Source: Monosporascus cannonballus (taxonomy: Eukaryota; Ascomycota; Sordariomycetes; Xylariales). From it: a stretch of DNA of 64,000 nt. The stretch covers positions 62,001 to 126,000 of the forward strand of contig QJNS01000013.1 in the NCBI GenBank assembly GCA_004154925.1, written 5' to 3'. This document shows positions 36,570-49,403 of the stretch, piece after piece. Made by a program: the position numbers and the translations under genes. How positions within the stretch are numbered: position 1 is the first letter of the stretch; every line of letters begins with the position of its first letter. The notes below the pieces were generated by a model. The model was not told the DNA's origin, searched no databases, and saw only the letters and a program-made list of their open reading frames with translations.

Positions 36570-36759
36570 TGTGACGGGCACGATGCGTAGGCTGAACAGA
36601 GGCACGGCCCAACGAAAGTTTATATTCAAGGTAAGGAGGGAAGGGGAGAAACGGCTAGCCACCAGCGAGGTGGCTGCTCCCTATATACATATGGGTAAGC
36701 TCGGGCTAAAAAGCTCGCTCCGTAAGCCCGAGCCGCCCTATAAGCTTTAGCTTGTAACA
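36570..36759 (-). repeat. Element 2 LTR (3' LTR on minus strand)
   Basis: 190 bp, reading TGTGACGGGCACG ... CTTGTAACA on the plus strand. Its central part is relatively GC-rich (AGCTCGGGCT, GCCCGAGCCGCC) and nearly identical to the copy at 42000-42189. Differences are mostly transitions. Confidence 0.92.
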
Positions 36760-36839
36760 TTATCCCCTTCCTCGCCCTTAGGGAGTAACGAAATTGCGGC
36801 GAGGCGGCGGCGGCTTTACTTATACCTTTTTTTGTCCCT

Positions 36840-37060
36840 GTTTATGCCTTTACGTCTTCGTTGACCCCATTTCCGTTTCCGAATAACTTTTCGAAATTAT
36901 TAAAAATAGTTATATTTTCGAAACTGCTGTATAATTCCTATATTAGTTCGGCGTAACCTGCCTATTTTACGAATAGCTTTTTTCGGCGACCGCGGCCTAC
37001 GCGCTTATTTTTAACCTTTAATATACATTTTATTATATATTTTTTCCCCTTTTTTTCTAA
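36840..37060 (-). pseudogene. Element 2 chromodomain remnant
   Basis: On the minus strand, at the end of pol, the translation reads GRGRRKKLFVK, then a stop where Trp is expected, then AGYAEL and, after another stop for Trp, ELYSSFEN. This spacing, with the aromatic W/Y positions and a final acidic helix, fits a chromodomain. Both stops are explained by TGG to TAG or TGA. Confidence 0.65.
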
Positions 37061-40000
37061 TAATATCGGTAACGGTTAATTATTATTTAAAATTTGGTTA
37101 AGTAATAAGTTTTTTATTATTAATTTTAGGAGGTTTATGTCGAAGTTCGGGTATAGTTTTAATAATATGTTTAGATTTACGGTATTATGCGGCGTAATTA
37201 TAATAATTTTATATTTAACGTATATATAAAATAATATTTTGGATAATTACGGGATAATTATGTTTTTTAAATTTAATTATATTAAATTTTTTATTTTAAA
37301 ACGTAATATTTATTTTTTAAAAATGTTAATTAATTATTTTATCCGAACTTGTATCGATATTATAACAACTTATACGAATTCCGTATTTTTTTATAACTTT
37401 TTAATAAAATTAGTAATTTTTTTACTTCGGAAATTAATTAGATAATTACTGGTACCTTATTAATAAGTTTTATATTATATTCGTAAATTAAGAAAAAAAG
37501 GTTTATTTTTAACGAAAAGTTTTTGCCATTAAAGGCTAATTATATTACCGGTAAAAATTCGGCCTAATCATATTATACGTAATTTATAAAATAACGGAAA
37601 TACGCAAAAGATTTTTGGTTAACTTTTTCCGTAATTCCGTTTATTTAGGGGTAAAAAAATATATTAAGTTATTATTATATACCTATTAAATTGCATAAAT
37701 AAATCCAAAATTTATTTATTTAGTTATTTTCCTTATTAAATATTAATTTTTTAAAAAAGCCGTAATATTTTTAATAGTAAGTAATAAAACGTTAAGCATA
37801 TATTTTTATATTTATATTAAATATCGGCTCCAAAATAACCATTTTTATTAAGCGATTATAAATTATTATAAGAAAGTAAAAGTTCTTTTTTATTTTGCCG
37901 ATAAGTCGATTATAAAGTTTATCGAAAAATCTAAATAAAATCGGTTTAAAATAAGTAAAAGCTATAATAACCTTTTTTTCGTTTCTTTTTATACGTACGA
38001 CCTATTATATATATCGTAATTACGGTAAAAACGGTATATATCCTAAATTTATTCCGGCTAATAATAATTACGAATTAATATTATTAACGTAACGTTTTTT
38101 CTTAGGTGGTCGGTAATATAAAAGTTATATACCCGTTAAATTAATAATTTTTAGAACGGTTTTTAAATACGAACCTAAATATATTTTTTAAATTATAAAA
38201 AATTTTCTGGAATTAAAAAAATATTTCGTTATAAAAACTTTTACCGTATTTATAACCGGGGGAAAGTTACGTAATTTCTGGGCTACGGCAGCGTACGCTA
38301 TATTTAAGGTTTTATTTTTAATAACCCTTAAATTTTATATTTCTTTAAGGTTTTTTTCGAAAAATATTTCTTTGCCGGGGAGAATAACCGGTTGTTTGTT
38401 ATTTTCTTATTTTAGGTAAATTACGGCCATTAGAACTTTTTAAATTCGCGTTAATTTATTAAATAATTATTTTTCTTTAATTAATCGAATTATCCGCTTT
38501 TTAAACTTAATATTTTTTTCGCCGTAAAATACGTTTTATAATTTGCAAAATATAATATCGAATTAATTTATTAATTTGTTAAAATAATATTTAAATATGA
38601 AATTAAAGGCGGATACGAAATTAACTTATTAAATTTACTTTTTAATAAGTTTGCGAATATTTATAAAATCTTAAAAACTCGCATAATTTATTAGGATTAT
38701 AAAAAAGTTAATTAACTTTTAAAGTTTTTTTTATTCTGCTAACGTTTTAACGATAATTAATAATTTTTTATCGTATATTTTATAATTATATTTAACTAAT
38801 AATAACTTTTTTAAGAAATACGCCATTAATTATAGACGTCTTAACGAATCGAATTAGGATAAGTATTTTTCAGCTGTTTAGCCGGAATAATTTACCTTTA
38901 TTATTGTTTTTTTAGAAGGTTTTAATACATAAAGATAAGCGTTATAATAAAAAACTTTTTAAATCGGTTAAAAACTTATTATTTTTTGTTTTTTTAGCAA
39001 AAAAAGGTTCTTTTTTTAATTAGTTATAAAAAAGGAACCGTTATCTTATTAAAGTCTTTTATAAAGGTTCGGTAAAAGTTAGCGAACCCGATAAAACTTT
39101 TAACTCTTTTTACGTTAATAAAGGCCTTTTATTTTCGAATAACGGTTATTTTTTTAAAATCGATTTTTAGGCTTACTTTTATTTTAATAATAAACTTTAA
39201 GTATTTTATTTTTTAAATTACGAATTCGCATTTATCCGGATTTAATTTTAATTTTGCCTTTGCCAAACGGCGGAATACCAGCTTAATTTTGGCTATATGG
39301 TCGATTCGAAAACCGGACGAATAAATTAGTATATTATTTATATATACGGAATAAATATTATTAAGGTAACGTTCCAATATAATATTAATATAATGCTAAA
39401 AGGCAGCCGGTATACCGTTAAGGCCGAATAAATATACCAATTATTCGAAAAACCCAAAGCGTATACGGAATGTAATTTTTTATTCGTTTTTTTAGCGAAT
39501 ACGTAATTAGTAAAAGGCCGTTCGAACGTCGAACTTCGTAAACTACCGAGCCTATAATAAGGTTCGTAACGTTTTCTTTATTAACAAAAAGAGATAATAA
39601 TTTTGCTTCGTAATTTTATTTAATTTTTTATAATTTACGCAAAACCGTAAACCCCAGTTAAGTTTCCTTACGAATAATACCGGGGTACCTATAAAGAAAT
39701 TATTAACCCGAATTTAATTTTTATCGAATAGGTTTATAAATATTTTACATAAAATTAATAATTTTTCCTTTAATATCTTATATAAAGGTTTTTATAAAAT
39801 TACTTTTTTTAATTTAAGATATTTATTTTTAAGTTTATTATTATGTTATTATTATTACGATAAGGTAATAATAACGAATTTTCGTTATTTATAAAAAGGT
39901 TTCGGAATTTTTATACCTTTTTAAAAAAATATTTCGTTATATTTTTGGAAATTAATTACGGCTTTATTTTTAAGGCCTTATTAATATCCTTTATAAAGAT

Positions 40001-41990
40001 TGCGAATAACTGTATCTCGTTTTCTTTACGGCGGCTTTGCCGCATTATTGCTGCAAAAGTCATAGCCGTTATTAGGCGGGCTTCTTTGTACTTTTATAGC
40101 CGCCTTTTTAGGCGGTCCTTAAGTTCTTTATCGAATTATTTTTTTTTGCGTAATATAAGCGCGGTAACGTCGTCCGTAAAACGGATAAACCGTTATTTCG
40201 CTTTGTATATAATATTATTATATTTTATTTAAGATTTTCCTAAAATAAGAAAATAAGATAAATTTTTAATTACGTATCCTCAGATTCGTTTTAGGCGGCC
40301 GTTTAAATTTACATTAACGTAAATAATCTTTCGGATCGCGATTATTATAAGTTCGTTATTTTTCGTTAATTTTAATTAATAAGATATAATAGGTATACGT
40401 TATAATTTTAAACGACAAATTAATTATTAATTAAATGTAAAATAATAAATATATTTATTATCGATTAGAACGTTTATATATGTAATATTATTAATTAAAG
40501 CGTTTAATATAAAAAGGGTGTTATTTAATTTATTATTAATCTTTTGCAATTTTTTTATTACGTTTTTTCCTTGTTAACAATTTTTGATAAAAGTTATTTT
40601 TTTTAAATTTTCGTTATCCGAATCATTATCTTTATTAACGGTATCCCGCAAATTCGTTACCGTAATTTCCGTCTTAGCTAGATAAGGCCGTTTTGCGGGT
40701 TTGTATTTAGGGTATTTTTAATTCGAATAGTTCGTAATAACATAATAAAAATATTACTTTTTTTGTTTTCGAATTTTTATTTCGTTATCGGAAAATTATT
40801 TTGTATAAGGCCGGTTATTCGAATCCTATCCCGAAATATCCCCGGATTGATTTTTTCGATTATCTTGTTATTAATTTATAAGCTTCAAAATTAATATGGT
40901 TAATTACGTGATATCTGTAATAAGTATATTTTTTTTAAATATTTATTATTTAAGCCGGTTTATTGGTCTAGTTAACGTATTATTATTAATTAGTTATTTC
41001 GCTTTTTTTATCCGAATACCAGATTATCGTTTTTTTACCTATATAATAATCGGGCAAAACTTTTAAGCGATTAATTACTTTTTTTATTTTGCATACTTAA
41101 TAGTTATAATTATCGTAAGGTATATTTTTTGCTATTAACGTATTACGGAATTATATATTAATATTAACGTTTAAAGAAATTACCTTAATTATTAAGGGTT
41201 ACGTTAAGCCTTTATATTTGGCTAATTTAAATTTAAAGTCTAAGAAGTAATTCTAAAACCGTTAATTATTATCTTATTTTATACATTATAATTACTTTTT
41301 AGCGGATTATACCGCCTGCTTATTTTCGAATTGTTTTTTTATATAAAAAAGGAAGTTATTGACGTTAAAATCTTTTTGTAATCCTTTTATTTCGAACTAG
41401 TAATTAAGTTATAATTGTTTTTCGGTAAGTATAAATATTATAATATTTAAGCAAGTTGTTATAAGGAAGCCGGAAATAAATCGGTTTTTTTTACTTTTGT
41501 ACGGAATATAACGAAAAACGAACGGAATATTTTTTATTTCCCGTTTTACGAAAGCTATTTTATAGGTTTACGATTCGTTCTTATAAATGCGTTATTAAGC
41601 GGCGAGCCTATCGTAAGTTTTTAATAAGGCGGGTTTTATTTTATAAGGGCTTTTCTTTTTCCGCTTTCGTAAAAAGGTATTTTTTTTATTTTCGTTATCC
41701 GGTTAAGCAAATTGTTTATTATTTCGTTATGGCTAAGGACCAATTTGGCAAATTTCTTTTGCTATATGTTAAATTTTTGAAACATATTTACGAATAATTG
41801 GTATTATAAATTTTTCTTAATAGTTTCGAATAAAGTTAATGTCGTAAGCTCGCTTATGGTTTCGTCGGTTATGTTATTTCGCAACTTTTTTGTTGTAAAA
41901 CTTTTTTTAGCTTATTATCCGTAATTAAGGTATTTTTAGAAAACGTTTCGCTTTTACTTAGTTTCCTGGAAGTTATAATAAGTTATAATC
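37060..41990 (-). pseudogene. Element 2 gag-pol remnant
   Basis: Minus-strand translation recovers Ty3/Gypsy reverse transcriptase between about 39560 and 39200: FTKFDVRTAFY, then IRFGFFE and FGLNGIPAAF. The active site reads YINNILIYSS (core at 39333-39344), where YxDD is expected, so both catalytic Asp are Asn. Integrase should lie at about 37.1-38.4 kb and gag at 40.5-41.9 kb by order, but they are too eroded to delimit. Stops are frequent throughout. Confidence 0.75.
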
Positions 41991-41999
41991 TTAAATATA

Positions 42000-42189
42000 T
42001 GTAATGGGTACGATACGTAAGCTAAACGGAAGTACGGCCTAACGAAGGTTTATATTTAAGATAAAAAGGGAAAAGGAGAAACAGCTAGCCACCAGCGAGG
42101 TAGCTGCTCCCTATATACATATGGGTGAGCTCGGGCTAAGGAGCTCGCTCCGTAAGCCCGAGCCGCCCTATAGGCTCTAGCCTGTAACA
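42000..42189 (-). repeat. Element 2 LTR (5' LTR on minus strand)
   Basis: 190-bp partner of 36570-36759, starting TGTAATGGGTACG and ending CCTGTAACA on the plus strand. Confidence 0.92.
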
Positions 42190-43859
42190 CGAGGTCTCTT
42201 ATAGTAAAAAATCTAATAAAGAATACGAAACACCAGGAAGCTGGCTTAATAAGCATTGCGAATATAATAAAAAGTATTATAAGAACAATTACGCAAATAC
42301 CAAAATTGGACAGAAAAAATCTGTCTCGGAATCTCTGATTAATACGGCAAAATATATGCCATATATTGTCGATAACGAAAGTATTCCGACCACGAAAAAC
42401 GGAAATAATATATTTAAGGACGGATTATTCGTATATATTATAAAGAATTCGATTTTTCAAATCGTACAGGAAATAACAAAAACGATAAATAATAATATCG
42501 GTACTTTGATCCATAGCCCTAGAAAATATTCAGTAACTGGCTAAAATAAAAAAACTAGCTCGAAAAAAATAATATCCGATAAAAAACCCTTTTTGTTATT
42601 TCTAGTAATATAATTACTAAACGGGTAAAAAAACTTAATCCAGTATATAATAGAAAAATATTGCTAAAAAGTTATTATAGATCTTTAGTTTTAATTAGCA
42701 TTTATTATAAACCTTTACGAAAAAAAGGCCATCAAAATACATTAATTCATAAACGAACTCTGGAACAATAATTAAAACGACGTATAATAAAATGCAGTTA
42801 AAAACATAAAAAATAATTTATTTAATAAGAAGAAAAAGTAGAGCAAAACTAAAAACAACTAAGACAGCTTAAAAAACAATACGCCGACAATAACAATAAA
42901 TATAGTAGCTTAACGTATTAAATACAAAAATATAAATAAAGCTCGACAAATTCGAACAAGAATTAAAAGAAAAAAGAAATACGTATAAAAAAGCCGTAAA
43001 ATAACGAAACTCAGAAAAGTTAAAAGGAATCCTTAAAAAAGGCTTTAAACGTAACGATAAAAACCGTTAATAACCTTATTATTTTAGATATACGAATCGA
43101 AACGTACTAATATATCGCAATAATAGATTACGAAACTTTAAACGGGAATTGTATTATATCAAATATAATTAATAAGCTTAGATTACTATGAAAATATAAG
43201 TTAAAACCTTATATAGCAATAAATATCGAAAATTAGAAATTCGCTTACGATAACGAGAAAATTATACGCGAAATTAATTACTTTGAGATTTTTATCTAAA
43301 GACAATATTTAGCAATTAATTTCGATATTATTCCATTTAGAAATTACGATATAATCTTAGGATTATCATAGATACGCCAGTACGAAATCTTAATTAATAA
43401 AAGGACTAGCCAGATAAGGTTCACCTTATATCCTATTAGCAAATAAAAAATTAAAATCTTAATATTCGATCGAAAATGGCGACGAATATAGGCATAAAAA
43501 CATAACAGAAACCTTACCACCCAAAGAAATAAAACACAAAAAAAATAGACATCAGAAAAAAAACACGACGCATTGTTACTACTATCAAAACGAAATTAAA
43601 ACAACTAAATAACGACCTAAAATAACAGCCTCAAAAATTAAAAAGTCTAATATATTACTATAATACGATAAATACGAATAGCTTCTTAGAAAAAAACTTA
43701 ATAGGAAATTACCAGAATATAACCAATAAAATTATAAAATAATCCTTAAAAAAAGATCGTCGACGAAATTTTACTTTATTTACAATCTTAACGAAAACGA
43801 ATTACGCACCCTTAAAGAATATCTAGAAAATCGGTTACAGAAAGGATAAATTTAATCTT
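42190..43859 (+). pseudogene. Element 1 gag/protease region, part 2
   Basis: Continuation of element 1 after element 2. One 62-codon open piece (42356-42544) survives by chance. By position it should hold the end of gag and the protease; I cannot recognise a protease active site. Confidence 0.45.
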
Positions 43860-45550
43860 CGAAATCACTAATAGGGTATCCGATATTTTTCGTATTTAAG
43901 AAAAATAGAAAATTGCAACTGTTAGTTAATTATCGACAATTAAATAACATTATTATCAAAAATCGAATATTATTATCCCTAATTACAAAAATAAAAAACC
44001 GACTTTATAAAGCCAAATAATTCACAATATTCGATTTCAAAAACAGATATAACCTTATCAAAATTAAAAAAATACGAATAAAAAATAACTTTCAAAACGA
44101 AATATAAATTATTTAAGTATTTAATTATACTAATAAAATTTACGAACGCACTAATAACTTTTCAACGGATAATAAATTATATATTACGAAAATATCTCGA
44201 TGTTTTTGTTATTTGTTATTTCGACAACATTTTTATCTTTTTAAAAACGGAAAAAGCAAATGCAAAATACGTTCATAAAATTTTTCAAGCTTTACAAAGC
44301 GCAAAGTTACTTATTAACGCAAAAGAATATCAATTTTACGCATAGAAAATAAAATATCTAAAATATATTATCACCTTAAAACATATTAGGATAAATCTTA
44401 AGAAAATCGCTACAATTATAAAATAACAAACGCTAACGACAGTTAAAGAAATATAAGCATTTCTTAAATTCGCCAACTATTACAGAAAGTGTATTCGAAA
44501 CTTTAACAAAATAACTATACCTTTAACGAACCTTATAAAATTTTTTAAATAAACGTCAAATACAGAAAAGATATTTTAGAACATTAAGGATACGATTATT
44601 AACGAACTAATATTAAATATACACGATTCAAACCGCTCCGTTAAATTAAAAATCGATATTTCGGATTATATATTAAACGTAATAATTGGATAATAAAATA
44701 ATTAAGACAAATTATATTTTATTATTCTTTTTATATAAATTAAAAAAGAAAAATTTAATGACGGCATTCTTAATAAGGAATTTATAGCTATTATTATGGC
44801 ATTTCGAGAATTTAAGCATTTCTTAAAGAGAAATTTGCACTAGGTCAAAATTTATATAAATTATTAAAATTTTACCCGATTTACTATGATCAGAAAACTT
44901 ACAAAATGATAATTTCATTACGCGAAAAAATTGGCGAATTTCGATTTCATTATTATCTATAAGAAATGTTTAAAGAATAACAAAACAAACGCTTTAAACA
45001 AACGACTAAATCTTAAAAAATTAATTAAAATTAGCTATATAATTTTTAATACTACAATAAAAGGATATTTACGCCCGCGATAAATTACGACAATTCGAGC
45101 AGTACTTTTTAATATATATCAAAAAATTTAGCAGTATAATAACGGTCTTCTAGAAAACTAAAAAACGAACAGAATACAAATTCTAAAAAAATACTAGAAA
45201 GATCTAATACGAAACATATACGAATATTAATTACATAAACATCCAAAGATTTAGAAAACTCTAAAACGGTTTTAAGGCACATATTTCTTTTTTAAAATAA
45301 AATTAACGATATAGAAAATCATACAGTAATACGGTATTTATGTCAAAATAAAGGCTCGACGACATAAGCTATACGGAGAATTATAGCTATTATTAGTCAC
45401 AGAATAACTATAATATTTAGTTACATTCGACTTTATTATCAAATTTCTTATATCAAAAAATCCAGTTATAAAAATATATTACGATAGCATTTTCGAAATT
45501 ATTAATCGATTTACGAAATTTTTCTATTTTTTTACCATATTACGAAAATA
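43860..45550 (+). pseudogene. Element 1 pol: reverse transcriptase, RNase H, start of integrase
   Basis: Plus-strand translation shows RT pieces (VFKKNRKLQL-type block near 43.90 kb, ILRKYLDVFVICYFDNIFIF at 44190-44240). The active site is YFDN at 44217-44228 where YxDD is expected, so the second Asp is Asn. RNase H follows at 44.6-45.1 kb. Integrase starts near 45.3 kb with VKIKARRHKLYGEL and continues to INRFTKFFYF, where element 3 interrupts it at 45550. Stops occur in every domain. Confidence 0.82.
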
Positions 45551-45725
45551 TTATCAGGTGCTAAGAGGTGTACGCGTCAGGATTACGTCACCTTTATAAA
45601 CTCGATGCGGGGTTCGGCTATATATATGGGTGGTTTTTCCCCAAAAATGGAAAAAAAGTCAAATTTCAAATTGTTTTCAATAAATAAGTTATTTTATCAT
45701 TTTAACCTTTTAATAATACTTAATA
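45551..45725 (+). repeat. Element 3 LTR A
   Basis: Starts TATCAGGTGCTAAGAGG and ends ACTTAATA. Compared with LTR C, differences are mainly C to T and G to A; it is intermediate in erosion. Confidence 0.9.
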
Positions 45726-45933
45726 AATTAAAACTTTTATATTAAGTTAAACCGTCAAAGAATTATTTTATTATCGAATAATATTTTTATATTATTATTA
45801 TTATTATTTAATTATTATTCCGTTATTATTTTATTATTTTATTTTATTTCGTTAATTATTATTTCGACCGATTAATCCAACCGGCCGATTAATAAACCTT
45901 ATTACCGTTAAATTATTATCTGATAATAATAAA

Positions 45934-46275
45934 GATTTTGCCGATAATAAGAACGTCGCCGATACCAGATATCGGATTATTACCTGGTAGCAGCAGAGAT
46001 TTTGCCAATAGTAAAAACGTTACTGATACAGAATCTGCGAAATTATTCGGGTCGTTACCTGGTAGCAGCAGAGAAGTTGCCGGAAGCAAAAACGTCGCCG
46101 ATAATAGATATCGAGTCGTTACTTAATGGTAATAAAAATTTTACCGGAAATAAAAACGTTTCCGATACTAGATATCGGGTTATTACTTAATAACAGCAAA
46201 AATTTTGCCGGAAATAAAAACGTTGCCGATACCAGATATCGGATCGTTATCTAGTGGCAGTAAAAAAGTTGCCGG
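45934..46275 (+). repeat. Element 3 minisatellite array 1
   Basis: Tandem units with the phases 45934, 45998, 46073, 46137, 46201 and 46265, that is 64, 75, 64, 64 and 64 bases. Each unit holds GTTGCCGG-like and GATATCGGGTCGTTAC-like blocks and a CAGCAGAGATTTTGCC-like block. The third unit carries an 11-base insertion. Short open frames of 62 codons here are by-products of the repeat. Confidence 0.9.
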
Positions 46276-46622
46276 TTAATAAAATAACCTTAAAATAAAG
46301 GTTAACGGTTAATTTAAAGGTCGACTGTTGGACTAAAGGTCGACGATTAGATAAAAAGATTAACAATAATTACATAATAATTATATATTAATAGAAATAT
46401 TATCGTTAAAATATTATTATAAAGATATTACCGTTATAAATTTACAAATTATTTAAGATATTATTTAAACGTTAATAAAATATTATTATTATAAATTTAC
46501 AAAATTATTTAAATTATTACTTAATAAATATGTAATAATTATATGTTAATAAAGATATTATTATTATTACCGGGGAAAAATGTAGGGATTTTGAAGGTAA
46601 AATTCTTCGGAAAGGTAGGTTT

Positions 46623-46796
46623 TATTAGATATTAAAAGGTATTCGTATTAGAGCTACGTTATTTTTACGAATTCGATACAGAGATTGGCTATATATATAG
46701 ATGGTTTTTTTCTAGAAATAAAGAAAAAAATAAATTTTAAATTATTTTTAACAAGTAAGTTATTTTATTATTTTAACTGTTTAATAATATTTAATA
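46623..46796 (+). repeat. Element 3 LTR B
   Basis: Most eroded of the three LTR copies (starts TATTAGATATTAAAAGG). It aligns over its full length to LTR A and LTR C. Confidence 0.85.
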
Positions 46797-46998
46797 AATT
46801 AAAATTTTCATGTTAAAATAAATTAATAAAAAATTATTTTATTATTAAATATTTTTAATAATATTAGAATTATTTAATTGTTATTCTGTTATTATTTTAT
46901 TATTATTTTTGATTTTGTTAATTATTATTTCGATTAATTAATTCGATTAGTTGACCGATAAATTTTATTGTCGTTAAATATTACCTAGTAATAATAAA

Positions 46999-47340
46999 AA
47001 TTTTGCCAGTAATAAGAACGTTGCCGATATCAGATATCCAGTCGTTATCTAATAGTAATAGAGATTTTGCCGATAGCAGAAACGTCGCCGATACAAAACC
47101 TGCGGGGTTATTCGGGTCGTTACCTGGTAGCAGCAGAAAAATTGCCGGAAGTAGGAACGTCGCCAATACTAGATATCGGGTCGTTACCTAATGGCAGCAG
47201 AGATTTTGCCGGAAGTAAAAACGTTCCCGATACCAGATATCGAGTCGTTACTTAATGGCAGCAAAGATTTTGCCGGAAGCAGGAACGTCGCCGATACCAA
47301 ATATCGGGTCGTTACCTAGTAGTAACAAAAAAGTTGCCGG
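46999..47340 (+). repeat. Element 3 minisatellite array 2
   Basis: Units begin at 46999, 47063, 47138, 47202, 47266 and 47330: again 64, 75, 64, 64 and 64 bases, exactly 1065 bases downstream of array 1. It is less RIP-mutated than array 1 (GGCAGCAGAGATTTTGCC against GGTAATAAAAATTTTACC in matching units). Confidence 0.9.
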
Positions 47341-47697
47341 TTGGCAAAGTAACCTTGGGATAAGGGTTAACGATTGGGTTAAGGGTTGACGGTTAGACTA
47401 AGAGTCGACGGTTGGGCAAAGAGGTTAACGGTAATTACGTAATAATTACGTATTGGTAAGAACGTCGCCGTTATAGGGCTTATAAGGATTTTGTTTGAAA
47501 TATTGTCGTTACAAATTTGTAGATTATTTAGGATATCGTTAAAATATTAGTAGAATATTGCCGTTATAAATTTATAAATTATTTAAGTCGTTACTTAATA
47601 ACTTCGTAATACTTATGTATTAGTAAGGACGTTACCGTTGTTACCGGGAGAAGGTATAGGGGTTTTGGAGGCAAAACCCCCCGGGGAAGATAGGCTC

Positions 47698-47872
47698 TGT
47701 CAGGTGCTAAGAGGTGTACGCGTTAGGGCTACGTTACCTTTACGAGCTCGATGCGGGGGTCGGCTATATGTATGGGTGGTTTCTCTCCAGAAATAGAGAG
47801 AAAGGTCAGGTTTCAGACTGTTCTCAATAAATAGGTTGCCTTGCCACTCTCACCTCCCAATAATATCTGACA
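47698..47872 (+). repeat. Element 3 LTR C (best preserved)
   Basis: 175 bp, TGTCAGGTGCTAAGAGG ... AATATCTGACA. It keeps normal GC and CA/TG dinucleotides, unlike LTRs A and B. Confidence 0.92.
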
Positions 47873-49403
47873 ACTATAAACGCCGAATAATTAATATTTT
47901 TTTTTTCAGATATATCTTTAGCATATACGGATTACTACTAAAAATTATCTTAAATAAAAGATCGATATTCGAATTTAAATATTGACAAAGTTTAATAATG
48001 TAAATTGGCCTAAATTATATATTATTTAACATATTTAAACATTAAATATATAAATAAATAAAATAAAATAAACCAAGCCTTAAAAGCTTACTTACGATAT
48101 TATATTAATTATGAATAAAATAATTAAATTAAGAAATTGCTAATCGTATAATTAACTTTTAATACCAGTTATTATAAAATTATCAAAATAATATCTGCAA
48201 ATATAAACTTTGAATTTATTTCAAAAATTTATAAAAACGTACGTAATAACGGTTCAATTAATATTAAAATAATTTTAATAGGAACTAAAAATAGAATTAG
48301 AATGTGTACGAAATTAAATAAGTATTACAATTGAAAAAATTAAAGAAACTAATTTTTGAAAAAGAGAAAATAATCTTTTTCGCTACAAAAAGTATCTAAA
48401 TAAAACGACCTAATAAAAACTTAATTTCAAGTATATCGGTCTATATAAAATCGTTAAAAAATTTTAAAAGGCAATTATTAATTAACATTTTTATTAAAAA
48501 TTAAATTTTATTTAATGTTTATAGTTTTTTTATTCGAATTAACAATAAATACAATTAAATTATATACGGCATAAAATAATATAAAAGTGAAAAACGCATA
48601 GGTATATAAGGTAAAAAAAATCCTTAATATACGAAAATAAAACGAACTTACCTAGTACCTAATTAAATGAAAAAAGTACCCGGATTCCGAAAACACTTAG
48701 GAACTCGCCAAGAATCTTATTGGCGCCCAGCACTTGTTAAAGAACTTTTATTAATAACGACGGAACTACTAGAAATAATCGCATCTTAATCGGTATTTTC
48801 AACAGACCAATCGGTATCGCCGATACCAAACTAATTCACGGGACCAGCGAGAGGAACTAATGCGGCTATAAAAGTCTTAGCAATAACTTACTTTTAGCGT
48901 TTTTGTTTCTCTAGCTTTTCGAACGATTATAATTCCTATTATACTATTTTTATTTTTTTAAGCGAAAAAAAAATTTCTGTTTTTAAAAACGAATTAAATG
49001 TAGGATAACCTTATTTATTTTTAATTAATAACATTTTTTGCAGTTTTAAAAAACGTTCTTTTATAAGGACCTTTTTTCGTTTTAGATATTAATTTTTAGC
49101 ACGAATATTTTCTATAGAGGAAAAAAAATGCCGGTTTTATTATAAAGATATTTACGTTTAATGCAAACTTTATATTTAAAAACGTTTTTTATCATTTTGT
49201 GTTTCCAGCCTTTAAGAAAATACAAAAGTACAACATAATATAAAAATTAAAATTATTAAAGATAAAAAGTAAGTTTTGTCGACGAAAAATAAAAAAAACC
49301 TGAGAACGATTTTTAGCAATACGACCCGATATCGTAAAGAACCGATAATACTTACCAAGAAAAATAAAATCTTAAGAGCAAGATTTAGAAAAAGGGGAGA
49401 TCG
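47873..49403 (+). pseudogene. Element 1 pol end: integrase core, chromodomain, 3' region
   Basis: Integrase resumes directly after element 3, with a frame slip at a run of T (about 47898-47907). Near 48600-48770 a chromodomain remnant reads YLIK, stop for Trp, KKYPDSENT, stop for Trp, ELAKNLIGAQHLLKNFY. The stops fit TGG to TGA/TAG. From 48.8 kb to the right LTR the sequence is non-coding and AT-rich. Confidence 0.78.

Larger units (their letters stand above)
36570..42189 (-). mobile_element. Element 2: Ty3/Gypsy chromovirus nested in element 1, minus strand
   Basis: Two direct LTRs of 190 bp each (36570-36759 and 42000-42189) bound a 5.6-kb element. On the minus strand the 3' LTR is preceded by the polypurine tract GAGGAAGGGGATAA, and RT, integrase and chromodomain remnants read in that direction. 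The flanking pentamers are CCAGG (36565-36569) and CGAGG (42190-42194), four of five identical, a probable target duplication. The insertion interrupts the gag region of element 1. Confidence 0.88.
45551..47872 (+). mobile_element. Element 3: tandem LTR-internal-LTR-internal-LTR, non-coding
   Basis: Three direct LTR copies of about 175 bp (45551-45725, 46623-46796, 47698-47872) flank two internal regions of about 0.9 kb. The best-preserved LTR runs from TGTCAG to CTGACA, a perfect 6-bp terminal inversion. Purine-rich sequence (GGGGAAGATAGG) precedes the third LTR, giving plus orientation. The internal regions code for nothing recognisable, and each carries a 64-bp minisatellite array. Flanking pentamers are AATAT (45546-45550) and ACTAT (47873-47877), four of five identical; removing the element with one copy restores the integrase reading of element 1 (ENINAE). 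It looks like a non-autonomous TRIM/LARD-type retrotransposon in tandem form. Confidence 0.82.

Noticed and set aside
36370..36612. 80-codon minus-strand open frame with hydrophobic residues
   Set aside because: It crosses the junction of elements 1 and 2. The hydrophobicity is a result of A/T-rich codons.
45938..47255. Four 62-codon open frames with similar proteins (MPIIRTSPIPDIG type)
   Set aside because: They arise from the 64-bp repeat units of element 3 and shift frame between units, so they are by-products of the repeat.
45934..47340. CRISPR-like regular repeats
   Set aside because: The units are contiguous tandem repeats without unique spacers, inside a eukaryotic retroelement.
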